Source: Gemmatimonadales bacterium
GTDB lineage: Bacteria > Gemmatimonadota > Gemmatimonadetes > Gemmatimonadales > GWC2-71-9
Length of the DNA stretch: 56,069 bases
Assembly (NCBI GenBank): GCA_025928645.1
Contig: JAICJD010000003.1
Coordinates: 1 to 56,069, forward strand
Direction: 5' to 3'
The stretch's first letter is position 1, and every line of letters begins with the position of its first letter. Shown in pieces: positions 15,402 to 24,010 of the stretch. Below the pieces are notes generated by a model, which saw nothing but the letters and a program-made list of their open reading frames with translations, was not told the origin of the DNA and ran no database searches. Made by a program: the position numbers and the translations under genes.

Positions 15402-17027
15402 ATGCGAACCTACCCACAGCGTGCCACCCGCCCGGCCGCCCGGACCGGCGTGCTGGTCGGCGGACTCCTGCTGCTGGCCTTGAGTCACACGGCGGCGGCG
15501 CAGCAGCGGAAGTATCTCTTCGAGGTCGGGGCGGCGGGGCTGTACCAGTCGTTCGATACCGCCACCAAGCTGGGCGGCAGCGTCGGCGGGAGCGGGCGGA
15601 TCGGGGTGTGGTTGCCGCTCAACTTCTCCGTCGAAGCCGAGGGGCTGTTCACCTCGCCGAAAAGCGACGTGGGCAGCAATTCGGTCGGGGTGCGGAATCT
15701 GGCCATCTCGGCGCTGTACAACGTGCTGATCGGCGGGTCAAATTCGGTGTTCCTCCGCGCCGGGCTGGGGTCGACCAAGTACGGCAGCGAATGCCCCGGC
15801 GTGGCCTCGCCCGACGATCCTGCGTGCGGCTCGAGCACGGCCTTCATCGGCGGCGCCGGGTTTCGCGTGGGCGTGACGCCGATCCTCATGGTACGGGGCG
15901 ACGGCCTCCTGCTCCGCAACCGGAGCAAGGGGCAGCCGAACGCTTCACCCCCGGTCGCGCCGCGGACCGTGCTCAACTACGGCGCCAGTCTCGGGCTGAG
16001 CGTCATGCTGGGCAGCCGCCCGATCATGGACGCCGACGGCGACGGGGTGCTCGACAACCGCGACCGCTGCGCCGACACGCCGGCGGGCGCCACGGTGGAC
16101 TCGCGCGGGTGTCCGAGCGACAGCGACGGCGACGGGGTGCCCGATGGCGTGGATCGCTGCCCCACAACGGTCGCCGGCGCGTCGGTGGACTCGCGCGGCT
16201 GCTCGCAGGACACCGACGGCGACAACATCCCCGACGGGCTCGACCGCTGCCCCGACACGCCGTCCGGCGTGCTGGTGGATCCGCGCGGCTGCCCCAAGGA
16301 CAGCGACGGAGACCAGATCCCGGATGGGCTGGACCGCTGCTCCGACACGCCCCACGGCGCCACCGTGGACGCCCTCGGCTGCCCGGGCGACGAGGACGGC
16401 GACGGCGTGCTCGACGGACTGGATCGGTGCCCGCGCACGCAGGCGGGTGCCGCGGTGAACGCGGAAGGCTGCTCGCAGGGCCAGGCCCCGAGCCGCCCCG
16501 CGCCGTCGGGCGCCGCGCCGCCTGCCCAACCCGGCCAGGCGGCGGCACCCCCCGCCCAGCGAAGCGGCGGCACCCCCAATGCCCAAGCGTCGCCGAGGCC
16601 GGCGATCGACACCAACGGCCGGGTCATTCCCCGGCAGAACGTGACCGTGCCGCGCTCCGCGGCGGGAATGGGACCGGTCAGCGCGTCCGTGCTGTCGGGC
16701 GTGAGCTTCGTGCCGGGCACGGCCCGGCTGCAGCCGTCGGCGTACGAGACGCTCGACTCGATCGCCGATCTGCTCCACCGGAACCCATCGGCGCACGTCG
16801 AGATCGGCGCGCACACCGACAAGAGCGGCTCCGCGAACGACGATCAGCGCATCACCTCGCTTCAAGCCGAAGCCGTACGCGACTACCTGGTGGTCAAGGG
16901 CGTGAGCTACCAGCAGGTCGTGGCGCGCGGGTACGGCTCGTCGGTGCCGCTCACCCCCGACACGACGCCGCGGGGGCGGGAAGCCAACCGCAGGGTCGAA
17001 ATCCGTCCGGTGACCCCGGGGCCATGA
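15402..17027 (+). CDS. OmpA-family outer-membrane protein with thrombospondin type-3 repeats
   Basis: A 541-residue protein. The layout is a signal peptide (ending near TAAAQQ, residue 34), an eight-stranded beta-barrel-like N-domain (about 36-205), five calcium-binding TSP3 repeats of the DADGDGVLDNRDRC type (about 208-365), a Pro/Ala/Gln linker and a C-terminal OmpA-like peptidoglycan-binding domain (about 425-535). The domain keeps the aspartate of HTDKSG and the GREANRRVEI end. The arginine normally found 15 residues after that aspartate is glutamine (SLQAEAV), so diaminopimelate binding may be altered. It starts at a leaderless promoter. Confidence 0.9.
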   Translation: MRTYPQRATRPAARTGVLVGGLLLLALSHTAAAQQRKYLFEVGAAGLYQSFDTATKLGGSVGGSGRIGVWLPLNFSVEAEGLFTSPKSDVGSNSVGVRNLAISALYNVLIGGSNSVFLRAGLGSTKYGSECPGVASPDDPACGSSTAFIGGAGFRVGVTPILMVRGDGLLLRNRSKGQPNASPPVAPRTVLNYGASLGLSVMLGSRPIMDADGDGVLDNRDRCADTPAGATVDSRGCPSDSDGDGVPDGVDRCPTTVAGASVDSRGCSQDTDGDNIPDGLDRCPDTPSGVLVDPRGCPKDSDGDQIPDGLDRCSDTPHGATVDALGCPGDEDGDGVLDGLDRCPRTQAGAAVNAEGCSQGQAPSRPAPSGAAPPAQPGQAAAPPAQRSGGTPNAQASPRPAIDTNGRVIPRQNVTVPRSAAGMGPVSASVLSGVSFVPGTARLQPSAYETLDSIADLLHRNPSAHVEIGAHTDKSGSANDDQRITSLQAEAVRDYLVVKGVSYQQVVARGYGSSVPLTPDTTPRGREANRRVEIRPVTPGP

Positions 17028-17040
17028 TTGGAGGCAGGAA

Positions 17041-17069
17041 ATTTCACCACGGAACCACGGAAGGCACGG
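17041..17069 (+). repeat. Solitary fragment of the CACGGA repeat (copy D)
   Basis: TTCACCACGGAACCACGG followed by AAGGCACGGA, matching the left arm of copies A-C, lies in the 97-base gap between the OmpA and cytochrome genes. No opposite arm is nearby, so it is a decayed or partial copy. Confidence 0.75.
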
Positions 17070-17124
17070 ACACCGGCAGTATTCTCCATAGCCTGCATTC
17101 AGTCGACGTCACCCGAGAGGAGCC

Positions 17125-17508
17125 ATGATGCACATCCAGACTCGTGTCGGTCTGCTGCTCGCGTTCGCCGCCGTGCTGGGAGCGCGCCCCGCCGCGGCCC
17201 AGGCCGACAGCGTGACGCCGGCCATGATCGCGCAGGGCGACAGCATCTTCCACAGCAAGGGCAACTGCTACGCCTGCCACGGCACCAACGCGCTGGGGGC
17301 GGTGGGGCCCAACCTGACCGACTCCGAGTGGATCCACAGCGATGGCTCCTACCCGGCCATCGTGAAGCAGGTGACGACGGGTGTGCCGCAGGCCGAATCG
17401 AAGAGCGGCATCGTGATGCCGCCCAAGGGCGGCGCCGACCTCTCCGACGCCGAGGTCAAGGCGGTCGCCGCGTACGTCTATTCGTTGAGCCACAAGAAGC
17501 CGTCCTGA
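17125..17508 (+). CDS. Monohaem cytochrome c
   Basis: A 127-residue class I cytochrome c with a signal peptide ending near AAAQA (residue 27), haem site CYACH (residues 48-52), and distal methionine in VMPPKGG. Electron carrier in the periplasm; the partner cannot be told from context. Two adjacent ATGs (17125, 17128) follow an AGAGGAG ribosome site. It is closed by a strong palindromic terminator at 17536. Confidence 0.88.
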   Translation: MMHIQTRVGLLLAFAAVLGARPAAAQADSVTPAMIAQGDSIFHSKGNCYACHGTNALGAVGPNLTDSEWIHSDGSYPAIVKQVTTGVPQAESKSGIVMPPKGGADLSDAEVKAVAAYVYSLSHKKPS

Positions 17509-17535
17509 CGCTGGGCGCTGTCGCTCGGGCCGGCG

Positions 17536-17560
17536 AGGGCGCACCGCGGTGCGCCCTTTT
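17536..17560 (+). terminator. Rho-independent terminator after cytochrome c
   Basis: A perfect 22-base palindrome (17536-17557; half-site AGGGCGCACCG) is followed by a run of T to 17560. A TACCTT -10-like element follows at 17564-17569, five bases before the next ATG. Confidence 0.8.
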
Positions 17561-17574
17561 CGCTACCTTGTACC

Positions 17575-19659
17575 ATGTCCTCGAACCGTCTCGCCGGCGC
17601 CGCCTCCGCCTACCTCCGCTCGGCCGCCCACCAGCCGATCCACTGGTTTCCCTGGGGTGACGAGCCGTTCGCCGCCGCGCGCGCGGCCGACAAGCCCGTG
17701 CTGCTCGACATCGGCGCGGTGTGGTGCCACTGGTGCCACGTGATGGATGGCGAATCCTACGAGAACCCCGAGCTGGCCCGATTTCTCAACGAGCACTTCG
17801 TCTGCGTCAAGGTGGATCGCGACGAACGCCCCGACGTCGATACCCGCTACCAGCGGGCCGTCCAGGCGCTGAGCCGCCAGGGTGGCTGGCCGCTGACGGC
17901 GTTCCTCACGCCCGATGGCGAAGTGTTCTATGGGGGCACCTATTTCCCGCCGGACGGCGCCCACGGGCGGCCCGGGTTCCGGACCGTGCTGGAGAGCGTG
18001 CTCGAGGCGTACCGCACCCGCCGGCCGCAGGTGCAGTCGCAGGCCGACGCCGTGCGCCGGGTCGTGGGAGCGGACCTGAACGAATCGGCGTCAGGCGAGC
18101 CGTCGGTGCGAATGATCGAAGATGCGGTCGCCGGGATGGAGCGGGTATTCGATCCGGTCAACGGCGGGTTTGGCCGGAGCCCCAAGTTCCCCCATCCCGG
18201 CGCGATGCTGCTCCTGCTTCACCGCTGGTGGGACGCGCCGGCCGAGATGAGGCGGACGATCCTCGATCGCACCCTGCAGGGCATGGCGCGAGGTGGAGTG
18301 TACGACCAGCTTGGCGGCGGCTTCCACCGCTACAGCGTGGACGCGGAGTGGATCGTCCCGCACTTCGAGAAGATGTCGTACGACAACTCCGAGCTCCTCA
18401 GGGCCTACGCCGAGGCGTACGCCCTGTTCGGGACCGAGACGTACGCGGCGACCGCGCGCGGCATCATCCGCTGGGTCCGGGAGGTGGCGGCGGATCCCGA
18501 GGGCGGCTATGCGGCGAGCCAGGACGCCGACGTGGGGCTCGACGACGACGGCGACTACTTCACCTGGACCCGCGAGGAGGCCGCGGCCGTACTCGAGCCC
18601 GACGAGCTCGAGGTGGCGTCCGCCTACTATGACATCGGCACCGCCGGCGAGATGCACCACAACCCGTCGAAGAACGTGCTGTTCGTCGCGGCGACGACCG
18701 AAGCCATCGTCGCGCGCCAGGGACGGACCGAGGCCGACGTCCGCCGCCTGCTCGAGCAGGCCCGGCGCAGCCTGCTGGCCGCGCGGGAGCGCCGTCCCGC
18801 GCCGTTCGTGGACCGCTCCCGCTACACCAACTGGAACGCCATGATGGCCTCGGCGATGCTTCGCGCCGGCGCGATCCTGGGCGACGGCCCCGCCCGCGAC
18901 CACGCGCTCCGCACGCTCGAGCGCCTTCGCGCGGAGCGGATCGCGGAGGATGCGGTGGCCCACACCCCCGGCGGGATTGCCGGGCTGCTCGACGACCAGG
19001 TGCAGGTGGCCGCGGCGGCGCTCGACGCGTTCGAGACCACGGGCGAGCCCGGCTGGCTCGACTGGGCCGCGCGGATCATGGACCGCGTGTGGACCGATTA
19101 CCTCGACGAGGAACACGGCGGCCTGTTCGACACCGCGCGGGGCCGGGGCGCCGAGCCGGGTCTGCTCCCCGCGCGGGCCAAACCGATCGAGGACAGCCCC
19201 ACGCCCTCGCCGAACGGCGTAGCGGGCATCGTCCTGGCGCGGCTTCACGAGCTCACCGCCGACCCGCGGTGGCGGGAGCGCGGCCAGGCGCTGGTGCGCG
19301 CGTTCGCGGGCCGGGGGGCGGAGCTCGGCCTCTACGCCGCCACCTATCTCCTCGCGGTGGATTGGCAGGTGCAGCCGGCGACCCACCTCGTCGTCGTGGG
19401 GGCCCGCGCCGACGCCGTGGCCGACCGGATGCATGCCGAGGCGCTGGCGACGTTCGTTCCCCGGCGCGTGATCCGGCGGCTCACGCCCGAGGACGCCGCC
19501 ACGCAGGCGCTGCCGCCGGCCATGGCCGGCATGATGACGGCGTCCGCCGGTGCCCGGGGCTATGCCTGCACCGGGACCAGCTGCCGGGCGCCGGCCGACA
19601 GCGTCGAAGGCTGGCGGCGCACCCTGGGCGAGCTGCGCGAGGCCGCGAGCGCCGCGTGA
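17575..19659 (+). CDS. DUF255 thioredoxin-domain protein (YyaL/SPATA20-like)
   Basis: A 694-residue cytoplasmic protein. It has an N-terminal thioredoxin-like DUF255 domain with the WCHWCHVM motif (C51, C54), and GGWPLTAFLTPDG and YFPP signatures. An (alpha/alpha)6-barrel like that of glycosidases and GlcNAc epimerases occupies about residues 180-640. Biological function of the family is unsettled. ATG 17575 lies 5 bases after a -10-like TACCTT, so the transcript may be leaderless. The stop overlaps the helicase start (GTGA). Confidence 0.88.
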   Translation: MSSNRLAGAASAYLRSAAHQPIHWFPWGDEPFAAARAADKPVLLDIGAVWCHWCHVMDGESYENPELARFLNEHFVCVKVDRDERPDVDTRYQRAVQALSRQGGWPLTAFLTPDGEVFYGGTYFPPDGAHGRPGFRTVLESVLEAYRTRRPQVQSQADAVRRVVGADLNESASGEPSVRMIEDAVAGMERVFDPVNGGFGRSPKFPHPGAMLLLLHRWWDAPAEMRRTILDRTLQGMARGGVYDQLGGGFHRYSVDAEWIVPHFEKMSYDNSELLRAYAEAYALFGTETYAATARGIIRWVREVAADPEGGYAASQDADVGLDDDGDYFTWTREEAAAVLEPDELEVASAYYDIGTAGEMHHNPSKNVLFVAATTEAIVARQGRTEADVRRLLEQARRSLLAARERRPAPFVDRSRYTNWNAMMASAMLRAGAILGDGPARDHALRTLERLRAERIAEDAVAHTPGGIAGLLDDQVQVAAAALDAFETTGEPGWLDWAARIMDRVWTDYLDEEHGGLFDTARGRGAEPGLLPARAKPIEDSPTPSPNGVAGIVLARLHELTADPRWRERGQALVRAFAGRGAELGLYAATYLLAVDWQVQPATHLVVVGARADAVADRMHAEALATFVPRRVIRRLTPEDAATQALPPAMAGMMTASAGARGYACTGTSCRAPADSVEGWRRTLGELREAASAA

Positions 19660-22535
19660 CGTTCGACCCGTCGCCCGCGCAGCGCCAGGCGATCGAGTCG
19701 CCGCTCGGACCGGTGCTCGTCGTCGCGGGGCCGGGTGCCGGGAAAACGTATTGCCTCATCGCGCGCATCGCGCGGCTGATCGCGTGGCACGGTCTCGACC
19801 CGCGCCGCATCTGCGCCGTCACCTTCACCAACAAGGCCGCGGACGAGATCGCGGCGCGGCTCCTGCGCGAGATCGGGCCGCTGGCCGACGAGGTCACCCG
19901 CGGCACCCTCCACGCGCTCTGCTTTGCGCTGCTGCGCGACCACGCGGCCGCCGCGGGGCTGCGGCGCGGGTTCGGCATCGCCGACGATGACTACCAGCGC
20001 CGGGTGCTCCGGCGGCTCCGGGTCCGCTCGGAGCGTCACGGAGCGCTGCTGCAGGCGTTCGGGCGTCACCGGCTGCAGCACGTGCCGCTCACCGGCGGCG
20101 ACGACGAGCTGTTCCGGGCCTACGCCGAGGCCCTCCGGGTCCGGAATCTCCTGGACTACGACGATCTCATCGCCCGGACCGGCGAGGTGCTCCGGACCCG
20201 CGCGGACCTGCGTGCCGAGCTGGGCCGCCGCTGGGACTACGTGCTGGTGGACGAATTCCAGGACCTGAGCCTGGCCCAGTACGAGGTGGTGACCGCGCTG
20301 GCCGGACGCGAGCGCAACTGCTTCGCCGTCGGGGACGACGAGCAGTCGATCTTCTCCTGGACCGGCGCCGACCCGGCCATCCTCGGCCGCTTCCGCGACG
20401 ACTTCGGCATCGAGGCGCCGATCATCCTCGATCTCAACCGCCGCTGCTCCCGGCAGATCTTCGAGACCGCGCGCCGGCTGGTGACCCGGAACCCCGGCCT
20501 GTTCGAGAAGCAGCTCGAAGCGACCCGGGAGTCGGAGCACTGCGTCACCGCCCAGACCTTCACCGACGAGTCCTGCGAGGCCGAGTGGGTGGTCTCGGAC
20601 CTGCTGCGCGACCGCAGCGCCACCGGCCTCGACTGGGGCGACTACGGGGTGCTCTACCGCTCCCACCGCATCGGCCAGCGGCTCGAGACCCGGTTCATCG
20701 AGGCCGGCGTGCCGTGTCTCATGGCCCGGGGACAGGCGCTCATGGATGACGAGCTGGTGGGCGCGGTCGTGGCGAGCCTCCGCATTATCCAGGCGCCCGA
20801 CGATCCGCTACCGGTCGAAGCCTTCGCCGAGCAGGTGCTGCCCCCGGAACTGGTCCAGCGGGTGCGGGCCGGCCACCGCGGGTCCGAGCTGCTGACCGCG
20901 CTCCGGGTCTTCGCCCGCACCAACCGCGGTGATCCCGACGCCCGGGTGGCGTGGCGCTTCGTCTTCCACGTCGAGAACCTCGCCGGTCTCAGCCGCACCC
21001 ACGACACGCTCGCCGACCTGGTGGACGGGCTCCTCTCCGAGCGGGTGGGCCGCTACCGCAACCCCCTGGACGAGCGCGCGGCCGAACTCAGCGACCCGGC
21101 CGAGGCGCCCGGCGCGGCGCACCTGGCCGACCGTCTGCGCGAGACGCGCGACGCCGGCGGCACGGTCTGGCTCGAGCCCGACCGGGGCGTGGACCTCGCG
21201 CTGCTTCCCATGCTGCGCGCCGTCGTCGGCGACCGGGTCCATCGGCTGGATCCCCGCGCTCGACCCGCGCCGGGCGATCTCATCCTCCGCGCGGGCGGCG
21301 CGCGGCCGCTGCTGGTCTTCAAGGCGCTGCAGCTGCTCCAGTGCCGCGGGCTCACCGACCCGCTGCAGGACTACGTCGCGTTCGACCTGGAGACCACGGA
21401 GATGGACGCCGGCGCGTGCGACGTCGTGGAGCTCGCGGCCGTGCGGGTCCGGGGGCGCGTCATCGTCGACCAGTTCCAGCGGCTGGTGCGCCCGTCGCGG
21501 CCGATCAGCCCGCGTGCGAGCGCGGTGCACGGCTACCGTGACACCGACGTGTGCGATCAACCCACGCTCGCGGAGGTCTGGCCCGAGTTCCGCGCCTTCG
21601 TGGGCGACGACCTGCTGGTGGCGCACAACGGGTACACCTTCGACGTGCCGGTGCTCCGCCGTCTCGCCGCCGAGCTGGCGGGCGTGGACGACCTGGTGTT
21701 CTTCGACACGCTGCCGCTGGTCCGCTCGCTTCTGGATGACAGCGCGCGCCTGGAGGACCTGGCCCATCGCTTCGGCGTGGCGCGGGGCCGCTCGCACCAC
21801 GCGCTGGACGACGCCGGCACCCTGGTCGGCGTCACCCGCCACCTGGGCGAGCTTCGGCTGGTGCGCGCGCGCAAGACGGCGCTGGTGCATCTGCTCGGCT
21901 GGCTCGGGCTGGCGCTGGCGCTGGACGCGCCCGCCGAGCCCACGGCGGAGGAGCGTCTGCTCCGCGACCTCGCGGTGCCCGCCGCGCTGGGCCGGTACAG
22001 CGGGTGCCTCGAGGCGTACGCCGAGCAGGCCGCCGGGACCGACGCGCCGGCGGCGGACGAGGTGGTCGAGCGCCTCGGCGGCGGCCGGCTGCTCGAGCGC
22101 CTGCGACGGGAGCGCCCGGTCGCCGAGCGTTACCCGACCAGTGCGGCCCGCCTCGCCGCGCTGGTCGAGGCCAGCGCTGCTCCGACGCTCGCGGAGAGCA
22201 TCGCGCTGCTGCTGGGCCGCGTGGCGCTGTCGCGGAGCGACGGCGCGGGCACGGATCATCACCGCGTCAGCCTGCTCACGCTCCACGCGACGAAAGGGCT
22301 CGAGTTCTCCCGGGTGTACATCGTGGGCGTCGAGGACGGCCAGCTGCCCGGCGGGCTCACCCTGGAGCACGACGATCTGGCCGGCCTGCAGGAGGCGCGG
22401 CGCCTGCTCTACGTCGGGATGACGCGGGCGAAGGACCGGCTGGTGCTGACGCGCGCGGTGCAGCGCGAGGGCCGGCCGACGGGCGGCGATCTCTTTCTGC
22501 AGGAGGCCGGGCTCGCCGCCACGGTGTTAGATTAG
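19656..22535 (+). CDS. UvrD/Rep-type helicase with inserted DEDDh 3'-5' exonuclease
   Basis: A 959-residue SF1 DNA helicase. Walker A GPGAGKT lies at residues 25-31, the VDEFQD motif II at about 198, motif III GDDEQSIFSWTGAD, and motif IV around LNRRCSRQI. C-terminal motifs V and VI (HATKGLEF, YVGMTRAKDRL) are near residues 875 and 920. Between them, at about 570-745, sits a DnaQ-like exonuclease: FDLETTE (D577, E579), AHNGYTFD (D663) and HHALDDA (H714, D719). Both enzymes look intact. It probably unwinds and trims DNA during repair or recombination. GTG 19656 overlaps the previous stop. Confidence 0.87.
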   Translation: MTFDPSPAQRQAIESPLGPVLVVAGPGAGKTYCLIARIARLIAWHGLDPRRICAVTFTNKAADEIAARLLREIGPLADEVTRGTLHALCFALLRDHAAAAGLRRGFGIADDDYQRRVLRRLRVRSERHGALLQAFGRHRLQHVPLTGGDDELFRAYAEALRVRNLLDYDDLIARTGEVLRTRADLRAELGRRWDYVLVDEFQDLSLAQYEVVTALAGRERNCFAVGDDEQSIFSWTGADPAILGRFRDDFGIEAPIILDLNRRCSRQIFETARRLVTRNPGLFEKQLEATRESEHCVTAQTFTDESCEAEWVVSDLLRDRSATGLDWGDYGVLYRSHRIGQRLETRFIEAGVPCLMARGQALMDDELVGAVVASLRIIQAPDDPLPVEAFAEQVLPPELVQRVRAGHRGSELLTALRVFARTNRGDPDARVAWRFVFHVENLAGLSRTHDTLADLVDGLLSERVGRYRNPLDERAAELSDPAEAPGAAHLADRLRETRDAGGTVWLEPDRGVDLALLPMLRAVVGDRVHRLDPRARPAPGDLILRAGGARPLLVFKALQLLQCRGLTDPLQDYVAFDLETTEMDAGACDVVELAAVRVRGRVIVDQFQRLVRPSRPISPRASAVHGYRDTDVCDQPTLAEVWPEFRAFVGDDLLVAHNGYTFDVPVLRRLAAELAGVDDLVFFDTLPLVRSLLDDSARLEDLAHRFGVARGRSHHALDDAGTLVGVTRHLGELRLVRARKTALVHLLGWLGLALALDAPAEPTAEERLLRDLAVPAALGRYSGCLEAYAEQAAGTDAPAADEVVERLGGGRLLERLRRERPVAERYPTSAARLAALVEASAAPTLAESIALLLGRVALSRSDGAGTDHHRVSLLTLHATKGLEFSRVYIVGVEDGQLPGGLTLEHDDLAGLQEARRLLYVGMTRAKDRLVLTRAVQREGRPTGGDLFLQEAGLAATVLD

Positions 22536-22562
22536 CCCGCGGACCCCATCCGGAGTTACTGC

Positions 22563-23012
22563 GTGGCCAAGACCGCAACCATCGTGACGAGCAAGGGCAC
22601 CATCGTCGCCGACCTGTTCGACGCCGAAACGCCCGACACCGTGGCGAATTTCGAGAAGCTCGCCAACAGCGAGTTCTACGACGGTACCCGATTCCACCGC
22701 GTGATCGACAACTTCATGATCCAGGGCGGCGACCCGCTGTCCAAGGACCCGAACAATCCGCGCGTCGGCACCGGCGGCCCCGGATACCAGATCAAGTGCG
22801 AGACCCACCTCAATACGCACAAGCATGTGGCGGGCACGCTGTCCATGGCGCACGCGGGCAAGGACACCGGCGGCAGCCAGTTCTTCATCTGCCACGCGCC
22901 GCAGCCGCACCTCGACCGGGTGCACACCGTGTTCGGCCAGGTCCGCGAGGGCATGAACGTCGTGAACAGCATCAAGAAGAACGACGTCATCACCTCGATC
23001 CGGGTGGCGTGA
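22563..23012 (+). CDS. Peptidyl-prolyl cis-trans isomerase, cyclophilin type
   Basis: A 149-residue single-domain cyclophilin without signal peptide, so cytoplasmic. Active-site landmarks are [31 protein letters not shown] and [11 protein letters not shown]. The start is GTG 22563, with a GGAG ribosome site at 22552-22555. A TTAGAT -10-like element lies at the end of the helicase gene (about 22527), so it may also have its own promoter. Confidence 0.92.
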   Translation: MAKTATIVTSKGTIVADLFDAETPDTVANFEKLANSEFYDGTRFHRVIDNFMIQGGDPLSKDPNNPRVGTGGPGYQIKCETHLNTHKHVAGTLSMAHAGKDTGGSQFFICHAPQPHLDRVHTVFGQVREGMNVVNSIKKNDVITSIRVA

Positions 23013-23013
23013 C

Positions 23014-23412
23014 CTGCACCTCGACTTCGCCATCGTCGCCGATTACGCCCTGATCGACCAGCAGGGCAAGCTCAGCGTGCTGGGCATGTTCCAGCACGTC
23101 TGGCTCACCAGCTTTCCGTCGGTCTGCCCCCGCACGCATCTCGTGCTCCGGGTGCGCGGACGCCGCACCGAGATCGGCGTCCACTCCATCCGCATCCGGT
23201 TCGTAGACGAGGCCGGGACCGAGCTGCTCGGCGGCGAGGGCACCGTGCAGTTCGGCGAGCCGCCCGCCGGTGTGGTGGACGTGGAAGCCGGAGCGGTGCT
23301 GGTGTTCGACGTGCCGCTTCCCCGACCCGGCACCTACGCGTTCGAGATCTCGCTCGACGGCGAGGTGTCGACCCGCGTCCCCCTGACCGCCGGATACGCG
23401 CAGCCTACCTGA
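23014..23412 (+). CDS. DUF6941-like protein, probable CTG start
   Basis: A 132-residue small beta-rich protein. The conserved N-terminus of this family (DFAIVADYALIDQQGKLSVLGMF) is present only if translation begins at CTG 23014, two bases after the cyclophilin stop. No ATG, GTG or TTG exists in frame back to the stop at 22963, and the next candidate (GTG 23077) would remove the conserved part. Function is unknown. The sequence looks like an immunoglobulin- or C2-like beta-sandwich, with GTYAFEISLDGE near the end. Probably translationally coupled to the cyclophilin gene. Confidence 0.7.
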   Translation: MHLDFAIVADYALIDQQGKLSVLGMFQHVWLTSFPSVCPRTHLVLRVRGRRTEIGVHSIRIRFVDEAGTELLGGEGTVQFGEPPAGVVDVEAGAVLVFDVPLPRPGTYAFEISLDGEVSTRVPLTAGYAQPT

Positions 23413-23428
23413 CCCGCCCGGAGCTCCG

Positions 23429-24010
23429 ATGGCCCTCGACCGCGACCGCGCACTCGCCCTGATGCACGAGTATACGGCGTCCGATGCCCTTCGGAAGCAC
23501 ATGTACGCGGTGGAGCTCGCCATGCGGGCGATGGCCCGGCGGGCGGGTGAGGACGAGAACGCGTGGGGTCTGGTGGGCCTGCTGCACGACTTCGACTACG
23601 AGCGCTTTCCCAACGCGGCGCACGCCGCCACCGAGGAGCATCCGGCCGAGGGCGTCCGCCTCCTCACCGCCGACGGGCTGCCCGAGGCGAGCGGCCGGGC
23701 CATCCTGGGGCATGCCTCCTACACCGGCGTCCCGCGCGACAGCGCCATGGCCAAGGCGCTGTTCGCCGTGGACGAGCTGTGCGGGTTCCTGGTGGCGTGC
23801 GCCCTGGTGCGCCCGTCGCGGAGTCTCCGCGATCTGGAGGTCTCGAGCGTCAAGAAGAAGCTCAAGGACAAGGCGTTCGCGCGCGGCGTGAGCCGGGACG
23901 ATGTGACGCAGGGCGCCGCCGAGATCGGCGTGCCGCTCGACGAGCACATCGCGTTCGTGCTGGAGGCCCTCCGGCCCCACGAGCACGCGCTCGGCCTCGG
24001 CGGCGCATGA
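23429..24010 (+). CDS. HD-domain hydrolase
   Basis: A 193-residue cytoplasmic protein of the HD superfamily. The metal-binding pattern is H24 (RKHMYAVE), H53-D54 (LLHDFDYE), H71 (EEHPAEG) and D116 (AVDELCGF). These residues suggest a phosphohydrolase; the substrate is unknown. It overlaps the next gene (ATGA) and so may act with the phospholipase-D-like enzyme, perhaps in lipid or nucleotide turnover. Confidence 0.82.
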   Translation: MALDRDRALALMHEYTASDALRKHMYAVELAMRAMARRAGEDENAWGLVGLLHDFDYERFPNAAHAATEEHPAEGVRLLTADGLPEASGRAILGHASYTGVPRDSAMAKALFAVDELCGFLVACALVRPSRSLRDLEVSSVKKKLKDKAFARGVSRDDVTQGAAEIGVPLDEHIAFVLEALRPHEHALGLGGA

